Assembly (NCBI GenBank): GCA_002314805.1
Contig: DCHJ01000076.1
Location: 2,621-21,908 of the forward strand
Length of the DNA stretch: 19,288 nucleotides
DNA from: Lachnospiraceae bacterium UBA1755
Lineage (GTDB): Bacteria; Bacillota; Clostridia; Lachnospirales; Lachnospiraceae
Direction: 5' to 3'
Shown here one piece after another: positions 8,344 through 15,328 of the stretch; within the stretch, counting starts at the first letter, position 1; each line of letters begins with the position of its first letter. Under the pieces are notes generated by a model. That model did no database searches and was not told the origin of the DNA. It saw only the letters and a list, made by a program, of their open reading frames with translations. A program made the position numbers and the translations under genes.

Positions 8344-8552
8344 GAGTGTAAAAGGGAACTGCCGGTAATTTGCAGTTCCATCCGGTTTAGTGAGCAGCAG
8401 ACATGTGAGTGCAAAAGGGAACTGCCGGTGATTTGCAGTTCCATCCGGTTTAGTGAGCAGCAGACATGTGAGTGCAAAAGGGAACTGCCGGTGGTCAGCA
8501 GCTCAATCCGGGGGTTATGAGCAGCAGACATGCAGTGTAAAAAGGGAGCGGC
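8344..8552 (+). repeat. 63-bp tandem repeat, three copies plus a partial fourth, each hairpin-forming
   Basis: Units start at 8344, 8407, 8470 (64 bp) and 8534 (partial, 19 bp). The first two differ by only two substitutions; the third is diverged. In copies 1 and 2, GGAACTGC and GCAGTTCC form a perfect 8-bp stem with a 9-base loop; copy 3 has one mismatch in the shortened stem. The last partial copy supplies AAGGGAG, the likely ribosome site of the biotin ligase, so the array runs right up to that gene's start. Confidence 0.88.
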
Positions 8553-8557
8553 CATTG

Positions 8558-9229
8558 ATGGGTAAAGTATCCGGAATATCAAAAATCTTACATCTTGAAA
8601 CTGTCGATTCTACAAATCTTGAAGCGAGGAGGCAGGCAATGGAGGGGGCTGAGGACGGCCTTCTTATTTTGTGTGATAACCAGACTGCAGGCAGGGGACG
8701 TCTGGGAAGGCGCTGGAGCAGTACAGAAGCCGCAATAGCGATGTCGCTGCTGCTCAGACCTGAGATAGATGCCGACAGGGTAAGCATGGTGACTATTATC
8801 GCGGCAATGGCGGTCAGAGATGCCATATTTAAGGTCACGGGGCTGGAAACAGATATCAAATGGCCCAATGATATCAAATATCATGACAGGAAGCTGGCGG
8901 GTATCCTGAGTGAGAGCGTATTCAGGGGTAAAGAGTTCTATACGGTGCTGGGGATAGGTATCAATGTGAACAATGAGGCTTTCCCGGATGAAATAAAGGA
9001 AATCGCATCATCCCTGAGGATAGAGGCCGGGCGAAGCTTCGATAAGGACGAGCTCACAGAAGCCGTGTGGGAGAGCTTTTTCGGATATTATGGGATACTG
9101 CTGAGAGATAAGGATCTGAGGAGCCTGACAGAGGCATATAACAGGTCCTGCATTACCGAAGGCGGTATCAACGAATACGGCGAACTGATCATGGCAGACG
9201 GGAGCCTTAAGCGGTCCGGAGAGGTATGA
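8558..9229 (+). CDS. birA: Biotin-[acetyl-CoA carboxylase] ligase, catalytic domain only, short C terminus
   Basis: BirA activates biotin with ATP and attaches it to the biotin carrier of acetyl-CoA carboxylase and related enzymes. With ATG 8558 the protein has 223 residues; this start fits family N termini (ILHLETVDSTNLEA) and has AAGGGAG about 10 bases upstream, while the longer open frame from 8453 only translates the tandem repeats. Seen: biotin/AMP loop GRGRLGRRW (45-53), KWPNDIKYHDRKLAGIL (101-117), and GIGINVN (132-138). There is no N-terminal helix-turn-helix, so it should not act as the biotin repressor. The C-terminal SH3-like domain is cut down: after YNRSC (194-198) the usual strand before INEYGEL is mostly missing and the protein stops at SGEV, where homologues run on by about 8-10 residues. 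Activity is likely but unproven. Confidence 0.88.
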   Translation: MGKVSGISKILHLETVDSTNLEARRQAMEGAEDGLLILCDNQTAGRGRLGRRWSSTEAAIAMSLLLRPEIDADRVSMVTIIAAMAVRDAIFKVTGLETDIKWPNDIKYHDRKLAGILSESVFRGKEFYTVLGIGINVNNEAFPDEIKEIASSLRIEAGRSFDKDELTEAVWESFFGYYGILLRDKDLRSLTEAYNRSCITEGGINEYGELIMADGSLKRSGEV

Positions 9230-9279
9230 GAGCAGGAGCTGTTGAGGCTTTTGAATCGTATATAGCTGCAGATGCGTGG

Positions 9280-9310
9280 ATATGCGACCCCGCGGTCTCA
9301 TATTTTATAT
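9280..9310 (+). terminator. Rho-independent terminator after birA
   Basis: ATATG-C-GACC (9280-9289) pairs with GGTC-T-CATAT (9294-9303) around a CCGC loop, with one C/T mismatch, and is followed by TTTATATAT. It separates birA from the rpoD promoter. Confidence 0.6.
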
Positions 9311-9318
9311 ATGTGCAC

Positions 9319-9347
9319 TTGAAAAGGAGTTGAAACGAGAGTATACT
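9319..9347 (+). promoter_or_regulatory. Vegetative sigma-A promoter of rpoD
   Basis: TTGAAA (9319-9324), a 17-base spacer and TATACT (9342-9347) each match the consensus hexamers at five of six positions. Transcription would begin near 9354, giving an untranslated leader of about 57 bases. The primary sigma factor therefore probably transcribes its own gene. Confidence 0.7.
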
Positions 9348-9410
9348 TTGCACGTATTTCCCACCTATATCAGCAGGAAAATGTTTATGTAAACCAGAAA
9401 GAGGTGCGTT

Positions 9411-11321
9411 TTGGCTAAAAAAGAAGAAACCAGGAAGGTTACTGCAGCAAAAGAAACTGAGTTAACAGTTTCCACAGGCAAGGCTTCAGGCACACAGCCT
9501 TCAAAAGTGACAGCTCCGGCAGCAAAGGCTCCTGCCGCAAAGAAGACACCGGCTCAGATCGAGCAGGAAAGGCTTGCGAAGGAAAAAGAAAAGGCAAATG
9601 CAGCTGCGGAAAAGGAGAAGGCTCGCATAGCCAAAGAGAAAGCAGCGGTCAGGGCAGCGGCTCAGAAGGAGAAGGAGCGTATAGCCAGAGAAAAGGCCAG
9701 GGCAAAGGCGGAAGCTGAAAAGGTCAGGGCAAAGGCAGCGGCTCAGAAGGAAAAGGAGCGCCTCGCAAAGGAGAAAGAAAAGGCCAAAGCAGCGGCTCAG
9801 AAAGAAAAAGAGCGCCTCGCAAAGGAGAAAGAAAAGGCCAAAGCAGCGGCTCAGAAAGAAAAAGAGCGCCTCGCGAAGGAAAAGGCCAAGGCCAAAGCAG
9901 CAGCTCAGAAGGAAAAGGAGCGTCTCGCCAGAGAGAAGACCAAAGCAAAGGAGGCAGCTGTCAGGGAAAAAGAGCGCCTTAAGAAGGAAGCTGAGAAAGA
10001 GGCTGCACGGATCGCCAAAGAAAACTTAAGGATTGAAAAAGAAACCGAGAAGGAACGGATCCGTCTTGAAAAGGAGGCCGAAAAGGATAGAAAGCGTCAG
10101 GAGAAGGAAGCTGAAAAGGCCGAGAAGGAGAGAATAAAGATTGAGAAGGCGAGACTGACCGGCAAAAAGCCAAAGATCAAGAAAAAGCCCATAACACCGG
10201 AAGAGTTTACTGCAAAGCTGGAGCAGCTTGTGGAGTTGGGCAGGGGCAGTGAGAACCGCCTTGATATGACAGAGATCAATGCCTTCTTCAAGTATGATGC
10301 GATCACTCCGGATGACATAGAGAAGATATATGCCCATCTTGAGATCTGCAGTATCGAGATAACGGCAAGCCTGCCGGATGATGCGCCGTCGTCACTGAGC
10401 GGCCTGCTTGAGGATGATTTTTTTGATGATGACGATCTGGATAAGGATGATGAAGAGGATATCGACCTTAACGTAGATCTGTTTGAGGGTGTCGGCACGG
10501 AGGATCCTGTGCGTATGTACCTCAAGGAGATAGGTACGGTTCCGCTTCTTACGGCAGATGAGGAGATCGAGCTTGCCAAGAAGAAGCAGGTGGGCGATGA
10601 CCTGGCCAAGCAGAAGCTCATCGAGGCCAACCTCCGTCTGGTCGTGAGTATCGCAAAGCGTTATACGGGACGGGGCATGAGTTTCCTTGATCTGGTGCAG
10701 GAGGGCAACCTGGGTCTTATCAAGGGTGTAGAGAAATTTGATTACCGCAAGGGCTTCAAGCTTTCCACATATGCAACCTGGTGGATACGTCAGTCAGTGA
10801 CCCGTGCACTTGCGGATCAGGCAAGGACCATCCGTGTACCGGTTCATATGGTTGAGACCATCAATAAGATGAGTAAGATGCAGCGTAAGCTGACACTGGA
10901 GCTGGGTTATGAGCCAAGCATCGCTGAACTGGCCAATGCACTTGATATAACTGAAGAAAAGGTAATGGAGGTTATGCAGATTGCGAGGGAGCCGGCTTCT
11001 CTGGAGACACCTATCGGAGAGGAAGATGATAGCAATCTGGGTGATTTCGTGGCAGATCTCAACGTGCTTTCACCGGAAGGCAATGTTGAATCCGTAATGC
11101 TCCGCGAGCATATAGATGCGCTGCTGGGAGACCTCAAGGAAAGAGAGCGTCAGGTCATCGTGCTGCGTTTCGGTCTTGAAGACGGACATCCGAGGACCCT
11201 TGAAGAGGTAGGCCGGGAGTTTAAGGTTACCCGTGAGCGTATCCGTCAGATAGAGGCCAAGGCGCTGAGGAAGCTTCGCAATCCGGTACGCAGCAAGCGC
11301 ATCCGTGATTTCCTGGCATGA
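9411..11321 (+). CDS. rpoD: Primary RNA polymerase sigma factor (sigma-70/SigA) with long N-terminal coiled-coil extension
   Basis: This 636-residue protein directs RNA polymerase to housekeeping promoters. The C-terminal 375 residues are a normal SigA: region 1.1-like segment (about 263-315), region 1.2 (EDPVRMYLKEIG, 364-375), region 2 with NLRLVVSIAKRYTGRG, DLVQEGNLGLIKGVEKFDYRKG and STYATWWIRQ (407-461), region 3, and region 4.2 helix-turn-helix (TLEEVGREFKVTRERIRQIEAKALRKL). Clostridial RpoD is usually 360-400 residues; the extra part is residues 1-262, of which 50-250 is almost wholly Lys, Glu, Ala, Arg and Gln and should form one long helix or coiled coil. A very acidic stretch (334-350) precedes region 1.2. 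Start is TTG 9411 with GAAAGAGGTG a few bases upstream. dnaG, its common partner, is not adjacent. Confidence 0.95.
   Translation: MAKKEETRKVTAAKETELTVSTGKASGTQPSKVTAPAAKAPAAKKTPAQIEQERLAKEKEKANAAAEKEKARIAKEKAAVRAAAQKEKERIAREKARAKAEAEKVRAKAAAQKEKERLAKEKEKAKAAAQKEKERLAKEKEKAKAAAQKEKERLAKEKAKAKAAAQKEKERLAREKTKAKEAAVREKERLKKEAEKEAARIAKENLRIEKETEKERIRLEKEAEKDRKRQEKEAEKAEKERIKIEKARLTGKKPKIKKKPITPEEFTAKLEQLVELGRGSENRLDMTEINAFFKYDAITPDDIEKIYAHLEICSIEITASLPDDAPSSLSGLLEDDFFDDDDLDKDDEEDIDLNVDLFEGVGTEDPVRMYLKEIGTVPLLTADEEIELAKKKQVGDDLAKQKLIEANLRLVVSIAKRYTGRGMSFLDLVQEGNLGLIKGVEKFDYRKGFKLSTYATWWIRQSVTRALADQARTIRVPVHMVETINKMSKMQRKLTLELGYEPSIAELANALDITEEKVMEVMQIAREPASLETPIGEEDDSNLGDFVADLNVLSPEGNVESVMLREHIDALLGDLKERERQVIVLRFGLEDGHPRTLEEVGREFKVTRERIRQIEAKALRKLRNPVRSKRIRDFLA
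9729..9944 (+). repeat. 54-bp in-frame tandem repeat in rpoD, four copies
   Basis: Four 18-residue units (RpoD residues 107-178) share the core AAAQKEKERLAKEK, with Gln at 112, 130, 148 and 166. The two middle copies are almost identical in DNA sequence, pointing to recent duplication. A related copy with a 27-residue offset precedes them (Gln85). Confidence 0.85.
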
Positions 11322-11371
11322 TACTCGGTCTGAAGTGCACCGGGTGCCGTATCTAAGCTCAGGACAGGTGA

Positions 11372-11620
11372 GAACAGCAGAAACAAAGAGCAGCGGAGCC
11401 ACCGGGGGCGGGTATCAGCAGCAAGCTCCGAAAACTGACAGTAGCATGAAACAAAGCACAGTGATGTCATCGGGAGACCGGGTATCAGCGGTATGCTTCG
11501 GAAAACGGACAGCAGCAGGAAACAAAGAACAGCGGTATCACCGGGAGCCGGGTATCAGAAGTATGCTTCTGAAAACTGACAGCAGCAGGAAACAAAGAAC
11601 GGCGGAGCCACCGAGGGCCT
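11372..11620 (+). repeat. About 70-bp imperfect tandem repeat between rpoD and queH
   Basis: The word AAACAAAG recurs at 11381, 11449, 11520 and 11590 (spacings 68, 71, 70). Shared flanks include GGGTATCAGC, GAAAACTGACAG and CACCGGG. The third copy holds AGAAG-TATG-CTTCT, a small perfect hairpin. The 373-base gap holds no gene I can support; an open frame across it (11305-11661) only translates the repeats. No rpoD terminator with a T-tract is visible. Confidence 0.75.
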
Positions 11621-11694
11621 GTCATCGGACATACCCCGTAAGACGGAGAATGGCTGTGTGAAGGCAGACTTCAGGAGCCGCATACAGCATCGAT

Positions 11695-12342
11695 ATGAAC
11701 AGAAGAAATCTGCAGAAAGAACTGGATACGATCATAAGCGCAAGAGGCGACGGACAAAAACCAAGCCTCTTGTTGCATACGTGCTGTGCCCCGTGCTCAA
11801 GCTACTGCATTGAATACCTGTCGGGTGCATTTGACCTGACCGTATATTACTACAACCCCAATATTGACAGCGAAGCGGAATACGTGAAGCGCCGTGACGA
11901 ACAGAAGCGCCTCATCGATGCCATGAATGAAGACGGAAGGCTTGCGGGTGCGCATGTCAGCTTTGTGGAAGGACCGTACGATCCGGACCGCTGGCATGAA
12001 TGTGTGAGAGGACATGAGCAGGACAAAGAAGGCGGGGAAAGATGCGGCATATGCTTCGGGATGCGGCTGTCAGAGGCAGCAGAGTACGCCGCGCAGCATA
12101 GCTTCGATTATTTCACCACCTCACTAAGTATAAGTCCCCTCAAGGATGCACAGAGGCTCTGCGATATCGGCGAAAAAGCGGCAGAGCTGTACGGCACGGT
12201 ATACCTGCCCGGGGATTTCAAGAAAAAGGGCGGGTATCAAAGGAGTATAGAATTATCAAAGCTTTATAACCTGTACAGACAAAATTATTGCGGATGCAGC
12301 TGCAGCAGGGCAGCATCCGAAAAGGAGTATAAAAATGGCTGA
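11695..12342 (+). CDS. queH: Epoxyqueuosine reductase QueH
   Basis: QueH (formerly DUF208) reduces epoxyqueuosine to queuosine at tRNA position 34, replacing the cobalamin-dependent QueG. The 215-residue protein has the conserved Cys pattern for the Fe-S and metal centre: LLHTCCAPCSSY (Cys 30, 31, 34), ERCGICFGMRL (Cys 117, 120) and NYCGCSCSR (Cys 199, 201, 203). YYYNPNIDSEAEYVKRRDEQ, TTSLSISPLKD and DFKKKGGYQRSIELSK are family signatures. The length is typical. ATG 11695 has AGGAG at 11672-11676, an unusually long 18-base spacing, so initiation may be weak. The last 8 bases overlap the Mrp gene, which encodes an Fe-S carrier, a fitting partner for a cluster-dependent reductase (inference). 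Confidence 0.94.
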   Translation: MNRRNLQKELDTIISARGDGQKPSLLLHTCCAPCSSYCIEYLSGAFDLTVYYYNPNIDSEAEYVKRRDEQKRLIDAMNEDGRLAGAHVSFVEGPYDPDRWHECVRGHEQDKEGGERCGICFGMRLSEAAEYAAQHSFDYFTTSLSISPLKDAQRLCDIGEKAAELYGTVYLPGDFKKKGGYQRSIELSKLYNLYRQNYCGCSCSRAASEKEYKNG

Positions 12343-13177
12343 AGAAAAACAGAATTATGAGAACACAGAAGAGTGTACACATGACTGCAGTACATGCGGA
12401 GCAAACTGTTCCTCCAAGCAGGAGCCGCAGGACCTGAGAGCACAGCTCGATCCTGAGGCAAGAGTCGGCAAGGTATATGCTATAGTCAGCGGAAAGGGCG
12501 GAGTCGGCAAGTCAATGGTCACTTCCGTACTCGCAGCAAAATGCCGCCAGGCAGGAAATGAAGTCGGTATACTGGATGCTGACATCACAGGCCCGTCCAT
12601 ACCCAAGGCATTCGGATGTGATCTGAAGCCGGGAGTATCCGCAGGCAATCTCATGCTTCCGCCGCTTACCAATTCCGGTATCCAGCTCATGAGCACAAAT
12701 CTTCTGCTCGCATCGGCAACTGACCCGGTAGTATGGAGAGGACCGATGATCGCCGGGGTAGTTACTCAGTTCTGGACAGATACACTGTGGAATGTGGATT
12801 ATATGTTTGTTGATATGCCTCCGGGAACAGGAGATGTACCGCTTACAGTATTCCAGTCACTTCCCGTTGACGGGATCATTGTAGTAACAAGTCCGCAGGA
12901 GCTTGTAGGAATGATAGTTGAAAAGGCAGTCAGGATGGCTGATATGATGAACATTCCTGTAGCAGGCATCATTGAGAACATGAGCGGATACAAGTGTCCG
13001 GACTGCGGCGCAGTACATAATATTTTCGGTGAGAGCCATATCGATGAGGTGGCTTCTAAGTACGGAATTAAGGTACTTGCCAGGATACCGATCGATCCGC
13101 TCACAGCAAAGGCGATGGACGAAGGACTTATCGAGTACGCAAAGCTTCCTGATATCGACACAGGAGACCTTTTCTGA
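12335..13177 (+). CDS. mrp: Mrp/NBP35-family iron-sulfur cluster carrier ATPase (ApbC-like)
   Basis: Mrp proteins are dimeric P-loop ATPases that bind and hand over [4Fe-4S] clusters to apo-enzymes. The 280-residue protein begins with an NBP35-like Cys-rich segment, CTHDCSTCGANC (Cys 14, 18, 21, 25), then the deviant Walker A GKGGVGKS (53-60), DADITGPSIPKAFG (81-94), the Mrp signature FVDMPPGTGD (158-167), and the bridging CPDC (221-224) that holds the cluster between subunits. AAAGGAG lies 7-13 bases before ATG 12335. It overlaps queH by 8 bases, suggesting coupled translation. Homologues with and without the N-terminal Cys motif exist; this has the full set. Confidence 0.94.
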   Translation: MAEEKQNYENTEECTHDCSTCGANCSSKQEPQDLRAQLDPEARVGKVYAIVSGKGGVGKSMVTSVLAAKCRQAGNEVGILDADITGPSIPKAFGCDLKPGVSAGNLMLPPLTNSGIQLMSTNLLLASATDPVVWRGPMIAGVVTQFWTDTLWNVDYMFVDMPPGTGDVPLTVFQSLPVDGIIVVTSPQELVGMIVEKAVRMADMMNIPVAGIIENMSGYKCPDCGAVHNIFGESHIDEVASKYGIKVLARIPIDPLTAKAMDEGLIEYAKLPDIDTGDLF

Positions 13178-13224
13178 CGCCTGTGATGTGCCGGCTGCGT
13201 GCAGGGAGAGCAACGGTCTTATAC

Positions 13225-13252
13225 TTGACATAGGTGCTGTCGGTGCATAGCT
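13225..13252 (+). promoter_or_regulatory. Possible promoter for azlCD
   Basis: A perfect -35 TTGACA (13225-13230) lies in the mrp-azlC gap. The best -10 candidates (ATAGCT at 13247-13252 or its neighbours) are poor, so this may need an activator or be chance. A branched-chain amino acid exporter would be expected to be regulated (inference). Confidence 0.3.
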
Positions 13253-13286
13253 TCCGCAGATGCCGTGCATTGGCGGATACTTGGAG

Positions 13287-14159
13287 ATGAAAAAAGCATT
13301 TATCTACTCAATTAAACACAGTATCCCGGTTTTTATCGGATTCACCCCCGTGGCTCTTGCCTACGGGGTTCTTATGGTCAGCGCAGGCTATAACTTTATC
13401 TGGACAGGAGCCACAAGCATAATCGTGCTGGCGGGTTCCCTCCAGTTTCTGATGGTATCCTTTTTTGCAGGAGGAGTATCAATAGGAACCATCATAGTGA
13501 TGGCATTGCTTCTTAATTCAAGGCATATTTTCTACGGGATACCCTTCATAGAAAAATTCAGAAAGTTTAAGGGATGGAAATACTACCTGATATACACACT
13601 GGCAGATGAGATATTTTCGCTTCACTGCTCACATGACTTCGGTCCTGATGTGGACGAAAAGAAGGCATATATATGCACGGCCTTTGTGGTGTCCCAGTAC
13701 TGGATCATAATGACCATAATAGGGGCTCTCATCGGCTCGCTGATAAAGTTTGATACATCCGGTATAGACTTTGCAATGACGGCATTGTTTATCGTGATCC
13801 TGCTTGATCAGCTTAAGGATGCACCGGTAAAGCTTCCTGCTGCGATAGCATTTGTATCCAGTCTCGCTTGCCTCATCATCATAGGTGCTGACAGCTTCAT
13901 ACTGCCTTCACTGCTTATTACTGTTGCAGTGCTTATCGTGATGAAGAATATCATAGGCAGCAGGCTGTCTGTGTCTGATGATACTACTATCCATGATGAA
14001 CCGGTCGCAGACCCGGACACAGAAGAAACGATCTCATCAGACTTGAGCTTCAAGGAAACGGCTCAGGTGGGAACTGGCTTAAAGGAAATGATTCCGGCTG
14101 ACTTAATCACTGCGAAGCCGGATAAACAGACGATTGAGGGAACGGAGACCGAAAAATGA
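13287..14159 (+). CDS. azlC: AzlC-family branched-chain amino acid exporter, large subunit, with extra cytosolic tail
   Basis: AzlC with AzlD exports branched-chain amino acids across the plasma membrane. From ATG 13287 the protein has 290 residues; an in-frame ATG at 13260 would add nine. The inner start matches family N termini (MKKAFIYSIKHSIPVFIGFT), though GGAG abuts it. Hydrophobic helices occur at about 14-32, 38-60, 65-84, 130-152, 160-175, 184-201 and 204-220. Family-typical pieces are TPVALAYGVLM, LAGSLQFLMV, and LLLNSRHIFYGIPF (74-87). Residues 226-290 form a hydrophilic, acidic Thr/Ser/Asp-rich tail (DDTTIHDEPVADPDTEET) that most AzlC proteins (about 230-240 residues) lack. The stop overlaps azlD as ATGA, so the two subunits are translated together. 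Confidence 0.9.
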   Translation: MKKAFIYSIKHSIPVFIGFTPVALAYGVLMVSAGYNFIWTGATSIIVLAGSLQFLMVSFFAGGVSIGTIIVMALLLNSRHIFYGIPFIEKFRKFKGWKYYLIYTLADEIFSLHCSHDFGPDVDEKKAYICTAFVVSQYWIIMTIIGALIGSLIKFDTSGIDFAMTALFIVILLDQLKDAPVKLPAAIAFVSSLACLIIIGADSFILPSLLITVAVLIVMKNIIGSRLSVSDDTTIHDEPVADPDTEETISSDLSFKETAQVGTGLKEMIPADLITAKPDKQTIEGTETEK

Positions 14160-14476
14160 GTACATCAAGGACAATACTGATCATAATCATATGCGGTCTC
14201 TGTACATTCCTTGAAAGAGCACTTCCGTTCATAGTTTTCAGAGGCAGGGAGGTCCCGGTCATAGTTCAGTATCTCGGAAAGGTACTCCCTATGGCAATCA
14301 TGGCAACACTTATTATCTACTGTCTGAAGGGAGTATCCTTTGATGTGTGTACCGGCTGGCTGCCACAGATAGCCGCGAGTGCAGTGACCGTGGGGCTGCA
14401 TCTGTGGAAGAGAAATGCCATGCTGAGCGTATTCGGCGGGACGATCTGCTGTATGCTGCTTACGCAGCTGCTGTGA
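14156..14476 (+). CDS. azlD: AzlD-family branched-chain amino acid exporter, small subunit
   Basis: This 106-residue membrane protein is the small partner of AzlC. It has helices at about 6-20, 40-60 (LPMAIMATLIIYCLKG), 68-83 and 90-106, and the family-defining FLERALPFIVFRG (18-30) and YLGKVLPMAIMATLIIY (39-55). The length is typical (about 100-110). It starts in the ATGA overlap with azlC. Its final codons and stop belong to a sequence (GCAGCTGCTGTGATGGCAGG) that recurs in near-identical form at about 14684, so the 3' end has been touched by the local duplication. Confidence 0.93.
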   Translation: MSTSRTILIIIICGLCTFLERALPFIVFRGREVPVIVQYLGKVLPMAIMATLIIYCLKGVSFDVCTGWLPQIAASAVTVGLHLWKRNAMLSVFGGTICCMLLTQLL

Positions 14477-14498
14477 TGGCAGGCTTGCTCAGAGTCTG

Positions 14499-14690
14499 CA
14501 TAATATATCCATTCAATGACTGATGTGTTGTATGTTAAGGTTGGTATGCTTACAGTCAGCAGCAGGATACAGGTGACATCCTAAGCGCAGTACAGCATAA
14601 TACTTCATTTTCATGGCTGATGTGTTGTATGTTAAGGCTGGTATGATACAGTCGGCTGCGGGGTACAGGTGGCATCAGGCAGCGCAGATG
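14499..14690 (+). repeat. Two copies of a 96-97-bp direct repeat after azlD
   Basis: GCATAATA starts copies at 14499 and 14595. The best-kept core, CTGATGTGTTGTATGTTAAG, occurs at 14520 and 14617, and is followed in both by GGTATG, ACAGTC and TACAGGTG. A second, outer pair (CTGTGATGG plus AGGCTT at 14471 and 14691) brackets the array. The 330-base gap holds no supported gene. Confidence 0.75.
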
Positions 14691-14806
14691 CTGTGATGGA
14701 GGCTTCATACAGCGCCTTTAGTACAGCGGGGTGATGGCAGATCTATACAGAGGATAGGGTCATGATGAGAGACAGACTGACCGGAAAGCAGGAGATATTG
14801 CTTTCG

Positions 14807-15181
14807 TCATAATGTAACGGATTCTATGACTCTGAAATTAAAATGTCTGTATAATGCAAGAGCAGCCGGATTGGAGGAAGATACCTGCAGACGGATGTTC
14901 TTGTATTTTTGACTGTAAAGATAATTCATGATCTGCAGAAAGAGCATGGTACCGAGCCCGTGACCGCGGTACTCCTTAAACAGACGGAAATCATAGAAAT
15001 ACACATCGCCATTGGAATATGGCAGCAGCTTAAACGAGCCGAGACAGATCCCGTCCCGCAGTATTCTGACAGCTGCAGCATCATATTTTGATCCTTCAAA
15101 GCTGATACGGCGGTCTGTATGGAAGCCCTCCAGCTTACGGATCATCAGATATTCAATTCTTTCATGCTTCAATTCTTCCAT
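14807..15181 (-). CDS. GNAT-family N-acetyltransferase
   Basis: GNAT enzymes move an acetyl group from acetyl-CoA to an amine; the substrate cannot be read from sequence. The 124-residue protein has the beta strand VYFYDFRLFKEY leading into the pyrophosphate-binding motif A, YRGHGLGTMLFLQIMNY (71-87), then IRLQVSSSNPAALALYRHFNF (97-117) with the usual Asn and the catalytic-region Tyr111. The N-terminal arm is short, so this is a compact GNAT or one shortened at the start. AAAGGT precedes ATG (15181 reading left). It is the only supported gene on the minus strand and is transcribed away from the small-peptide locus, with a TATAAT promoter about 108 bases upstream. Confidence 0.85.
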   Translation of the reverse strand: MEELKHERIEYLMIRKLEGFHTDRRISFEGSKYDAAAVRILRDGICLGSFKLLPYSNGDVYFYDFRLFKEYRGHGLGTMLFLQIMNYLYSQKYKNIRLQVSSSNPAALALYRHFNFRVIESVTL

Positions 15182-15288
15182 ACTTTACCTTTCGCACCCG
15201 CAATTCTTAATTACTATTGAGCACTCTGTGATCCTGCAGATATCAGAGCCTGCAGGGATGATCGGAAGGATGACTTCCATATGCACTT

Positions 15289-15317
15289 ATTATAGTCAGC
15301 AGAGACCTGCCCGTCAG
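15289..15317 (-). promoter_or_regulatory. Promoter of the GNAT gene
   Basis: Reading left, CTGACG (15317-15312) is followed after 17 bases by a perfect TATAAT (15294-15289). Transcription would start near 15282, leaving an untranslated leader of about 100 bases. Confidence 0.55.
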
Positions 15318-15319
15318 TA

Positions 15320-15328
15320 TGGTACAAT
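15320..15328 (+). promoter_or_regulatory. Extended -10 promoter of the small membrane peptide
   Basis: TGGTACAAT is an extended -10, the same nine bases seen upstream of the aminotransferase. No good -35 is present. Transcription would start near 15335, inside the right arm of the inverted repeat, with a leader of about 80 bases. Confidence 0.5.

Noticed and set aside
8453..8557. Upstream start for the biotin ligase, adding 35 residues
   Set aside because: The extra residues come from the 63-bp repeat array and do not resemble a helix-turn-helix; ATG 8558 has the better ribosome site and matches family N termini.
9225..9320. Frameshift that would restore a full BirA C terminus
   Set aside because: The alternative frame after SGEV (MRAGAVEAFESY) does not resemble the usual VRGVYGYV end, so I treat the short end as real.
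11305..11661. 118-codon frame after rpoD
   Set aside because: It begins inside the rpoD 3' end and translates the 70-bp repeats in changing phase; unit lengths of 68, 71 and 70 are not multiples of three and no ribosome site is present.
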